Assembly: GCA_030429955.1 (NCBI GenBank)
Contig: JAUIGO010000006.1
Location: 26,018 to 90,017 of the forward strand
Direction of reading: 5' to 3'
Origin: Bacteroidia bacterium
Lineage (GTDB): Bacteria > Bacteroidota > Bacteroidia > Flavobacteriales > Flavobacteriaceae
Length of the DNA: 64,000 bases
Shown: piece after piece, positions 61,971 through 64,000 of the stretch
How positions within the stretch are numbered: the first letter of the stretch is position 1
Layout: every line of letters starts with the position of its first letter
Notes under the pieces: model-generated
The model's database searches: none
Seen by the model: the letters and a program-made list of their open reading frames with translations, nothing else
Told to the model about the DNA's origin: nothing
Program-made: the position numbers and the translations under genes

Positions 61971-63068
61971 ATCGATACGCCTAAATTTTCAAGAGACATC
62001 AATGCCGACTTTGCAAAAACCTTAAGGAGCAGAGTAAACGCCTATTTTAAAACCCACAATAAAAGTAGAAATGCCAATAGCTCAATGGTCATCAAAACCG
62101 TAGTCATGCTAACCTTATTTTTTGTACCCTTAATGTTCTTGGCCTCTGGTAACGTTACAAGTGTAGGCTTACTGTTTGCGCTATATATACTGAGCGGATT
62201 CGGAATGGCAGGTATAGGCATGGGCGTTATGCACGATGCCATACATGGCTCATATTCCAAAAACAAACAACTGAACACCTTATTAGGATATTCCTTTAAC
62301 CTTATTGGCGCTAATGCCACCGTTTGGAAAATACAGCACAATGTGTTGCACCATACCTATACCAATATTGACGATGCCGACGACGATTTGAACGCACCTT
62401 TTTTCCTAAGGTTTTCACCCCATGCCAAACACTATTGGGCACATCAGTTCCAGCACATTTACATCTGGTTTTTTTATGGTATTTCCACCATATCATGGAT
62501 TACCTCCAAAGACTTCGTGCGCCTTAAACGTTATAAAGATATGGGCTTTTTAAATCAGAAAGGCGAATACCAAAGAGCCTTAGCCAGCATGATTGCATGG
62601 AAGTTGCTCTACTATGCCTATGCCATTGTATTGCCTATGATCTTTTTGCCTTTTTCATGGTGGCTTATTTTATTGGCCTTTATAAGCATGCATTTTGTAA
62701 CAGGCTTATTGGTAAGTATCGTATTTCAAGTAGCACACATTATGCCTGACAATGAATTCCCCTTACCAGACCAAGAAGGGCAAATGAATGATAATTGGTA
62801 TGGACATCAGTTTGCCACCACCACTAATTTTTCACCAAACAGTAAAGTGTTGTTTTGGTGTATAGGTGGCCTTAACTATCAGGTAGAACATCATGTCCTG
62901 CCAGATGTATGCCATGTACACTATAAAGAACTCACAAGCATTGTAAAAGAAACAGCACAAGAGTATGGCATGCCATATCACGTAAAACCATCGTTTTATC
63001 AAGCCATTAAAGACCACACCAAAATGCTTCGCCAATTAGGGCAGAAGCAAGAGCTAAGCCTGGTATAA
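61971..63068 (+). CDS. Membrane fatty-acid (acyl-CoA) desaturase
   Basis: Di-iron membrane desaturase, 365 residues if counted from 61971. The three histidine boxes are HDAIH (88-92), HNVLHH (123-128) and QVEHH (His307-His308), with four membrane helices. It introduces double bonds into acyl chains and raises membrane fluidity. The first ATG is at 62085, but the frame is open from 61950 and reads DTPKFSRDINADFAKTLRSR, like the N-terminus recalled for flavobacterial homologs. No ATG, GTG or TTG exists there; ATC at 61971 stands where Met is expected. The start is therefore uncertain. A cold-shock gene follows. Confidence 0.85.
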   Translation: MDTPKFSRDINADFAKTLRSRVNAYFKTHNKSRNANSSMVIKTVVMLTLFFVPLMFLASGNVTSVGLLFALYILSGFGMAGIGMGVMHDAIHGSYSKNKQLNTLLGYSFNLIGANATVWKIQHNVLHHTYTNIDDADDDLNAPFFLRFSPHAKHYWAHQFQHIYIWFFYGISTISWITSKDFVRLKRYKDMGFLNQKGEYQRALASMIAWKLLYYAYAIVLPMIFLPFSWWLILLAFISMHFVTGLLVSIVFQVAHIMPDNEFPLPDQEGQMNDNWYGHQFATTTNFSPNSKVLFWCIGGLNYQVEHHVLPDVCHVHYKELTSIVKETAQEYGMPYHVKPSFYQAIKDHTKMLRQLGQKQELSLV

Positions 63069-63151
63069 TACCAAGCGCTATTAATTAATACCTAAATAAA
63101 ATGATTAAAACATTTATACATAAATTATTAAACACAAACAAAGTAAACAAC

Positions 63152-63343
63152 ATGAAAGAAGGTAAAGTAAAGTTTTTCAATAATGCCAAAGGATTTGGTT
63201 TTATTACCGTTAAAGATTCAGAAGAAGAAGTTTTTGTGCATTCCACAAATCTTATTGATGATATTAGAGAAAATGACGACATCACATTTGATGTAGAAAA
63301 AGGCGAAAAAGGGCTAAGCGCTGTAAAAGTACGCTTGGCTTAA
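63152..63343 (+). CDS. CspA-type cold-shock protein
   Basis: Protein of 63 residues, the typical minimal cold-shock fold. The ATG at 63152 is chosen because MKEGKVKFFNNAKGFGFITV is the standard start; an upstream ATG at 63101 would add 17 atypical residues. RNP1 KGFGFITV and RNP2 VFVHST are intact. It acts as an RNA chaperone. It lies 83 bases after the desaturase, suggesting joint cold response, and is followed by a strong terminator. Confidence 0.95.
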   Translation: MKEGKVKFFNNAKGFGFITVKDSEEEVFVHSTNLIDDIRENDDITFDVEKGEKGLSAVKVRLA

Positions 63344-63366
63344 TCACCAAAAACATCACATAAAAC

Positions 63367-63395
63367 AAAGGCCATCTCTACAGATGGCTTTTTTT
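63367..63395 (+). terminator. Rho-independent terminator after the cold-shock gene
   Basis: GCCATCT (63371-63377) pairs with AGATGGC (63382-63388) around CTAC, with A-tract and seven T on the sides. Confidence 0.85.
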
Positions 63396-63465
63396 ATGCG
63401 CCAAAGTATAGGCTATCACATTTAAAAACTGTAAATTCAGAGGGTACTTTTAAAACTAAGAACCC

Positions 63466-63768
63466 ATGAAAAAAACAAAACTTTATGTCCTGATGCTTAT
63501 GGTAGCGTTAGGATCGTTTTCTGTAGCGAATGCCTCGGACAAGCCTGCAAAACCAACACCAACAGAAATTCCAGCCGAAATTGTACCCTTGCTTAACCGT
63601 TTGGATGAAATTAAAGCCATGGACAAATCTGAATTAACACGATTAGAACGAAAAGCACTTCGTGTAGAGGTACGTGAAATCAAATCGGCAGTAAGAGCCT
63701 CTGGTAACGGCATTTATATTTCATCAGGTGCCATTATTATCATTTTGCTTTTAATCATCATCCTATAA
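63466..63768 (+). CDS. Small exported protein with C-terminal membrane anchor
   Basis: Protein of 100 residues with a signal peptide ending VANA. A short Pro/Lys linker, a charged helix (IVPLLNRLDEIKAMDKSELTRLERKALRVEVREIKSAVRA) and a C-terminal hydrophobic helix with no tail beyond it (GAIIIILLLIIIL) follow. The charged helix may form a coiled coil. Function unknown. The type is common as a small envelope protein in flavobacteria. The duplicated dioxygenase fragment starts 24 bases after its stop. Confidence 0.75.
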   Translation: MKKTKLYVLMLMVALGSFSVANASDKPAKPTPTEIPAEIVPLLNRLDEIKAMDKSELTRLERKALRVEVREIKSAVRASGNGIYISSGAIIIILLLIIIL

Positions 63769-63791
63769 TTGCCTTTCAAAACCTAAGCCTG

Positions 63792-64000
63792 TACAGACCT
63801 ATTACATTTCCACGCCGTAAAGGACTTAAAAAATATACTCTGTCATTATAGAAGCAGGTAAAACAGAATACAATGCAGATGCCTTTTTGTTTGATGACGA
63901 CCCTTTATTAACCAAGACTTGTCGCAAGCGTTTAAAGCGTAAAGGTGCAGATAACAGCATACTAAAACCTGTAAAACAAGGTGATTTATTAGTGGCTACA
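63792..64000 (+). pseudogene. Frameshifted partial copy of the dioxygenase-like gene
   Basis: 209 bases match 60073-60283 with three differences: one C lost in a CCC run, one A lost in an A7 run (A6 here), and one A-to-C substitution. The two single-base deletions break the reading frame. The copy has no start region, lies 3.7 kb from the original in the same orientation, and runs off the end of the window. Confidence 0.9.

Overview
The window is a chromosomal segment of an AT-rich member of the Bacteroidota, most probably a marine-type Flavobacteriaceae. The basis is the gene content (BNR/VPS10-type secreted proteins, DUF5916, DUF2911, DUF885, LytS/LytTR pairs, membrane-anchored AraC regulators), the many Bacteroidota promoters of the form TTG-N18-22-TAnnTTTG, and the lack of clear Shine-Dalgarno sites. 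No rRNA, tRNA, CRISPR array, phage or intact insertion sequence was seen. Species cannot be named from the sequence.

Layout. 1-6.0 kb: the 3' part of a BNR-repeat protein, a terminator, then an S9 peptidase followed tightly by a cupin and two SDR genes. 6.0-7.9 kb: a variable patch with one orphan gene, a REP-like repeat and the remnant of an alpha/beta hydrolase. 7.9-13.4 kb: amidohydrolase, DUF5916 outer-membrane protein, trypsin-like protease and DUF2911 protein, all same strand. 13.5-29.1 kb: an accessory region rich in exported hydrolases (PDZ-alpha/beta hydrolase, DUF885 peptidase, S12-like serine hydrolase, two S41 peptidases). It also holds three related YD-repeat-like secreted proteins, a redoxin, two abutting membrane-bound AraC regulators and a GntR regulator with an obvious operator in its own promoter.

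29.1-36.6 kb: a minus-strand kinase, degenerate-kinase and LytTR regulator operon, a nine-repeat secreted helical protein, a class A beta-lactamase-like lipoprotein, an EamA transporter, DUF2798 and an M23/LysM peptidase. 36.8-43.1 kb: two tandem BNR/VPS10-type proteins. 43.1-53.7 kb: a long minus-strand run headed by a TetR regulator. It encodes a TolC/HlyD/two-ATPase/two-permease exporter (a YbhGFSR-like layout), OsmC, a small lipoprotein, a LOG-family protein, a membrane protein, an outer-membrane phospholipase A-like protein and an ATP-cone plus nuclease fusion. 53.9-58.9 kb: a fourth BNR/VPS10 protein and a HEGRH-containing putative metallopeptidase behind two tandem palindromes. 59-63.4 kb: two cold-shock-domain genes, a fatty-acid desaturase, an MBL-fold lipoprotein and a degenerate intradiol-dioxygenase-like protein. 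The window ends inside a frameshifted partial copy of that last gene.

How the genes fit together (inference): much of the window serves breakdown and uptake of peptides and other polymers at the cell surface, with local one- and two-component regulators. The 44-54 kb block is an envelope export module controlled by its own TetR. The last 5 kb looks like a cold-response and membrane-fluidity neighbourhood. The strongest leads are the two regulator operators, the tandem palindromes before the HEGRH protein, the pseudokinase, the YD-repeat gene family, and the desaturase with no canonical start codon.
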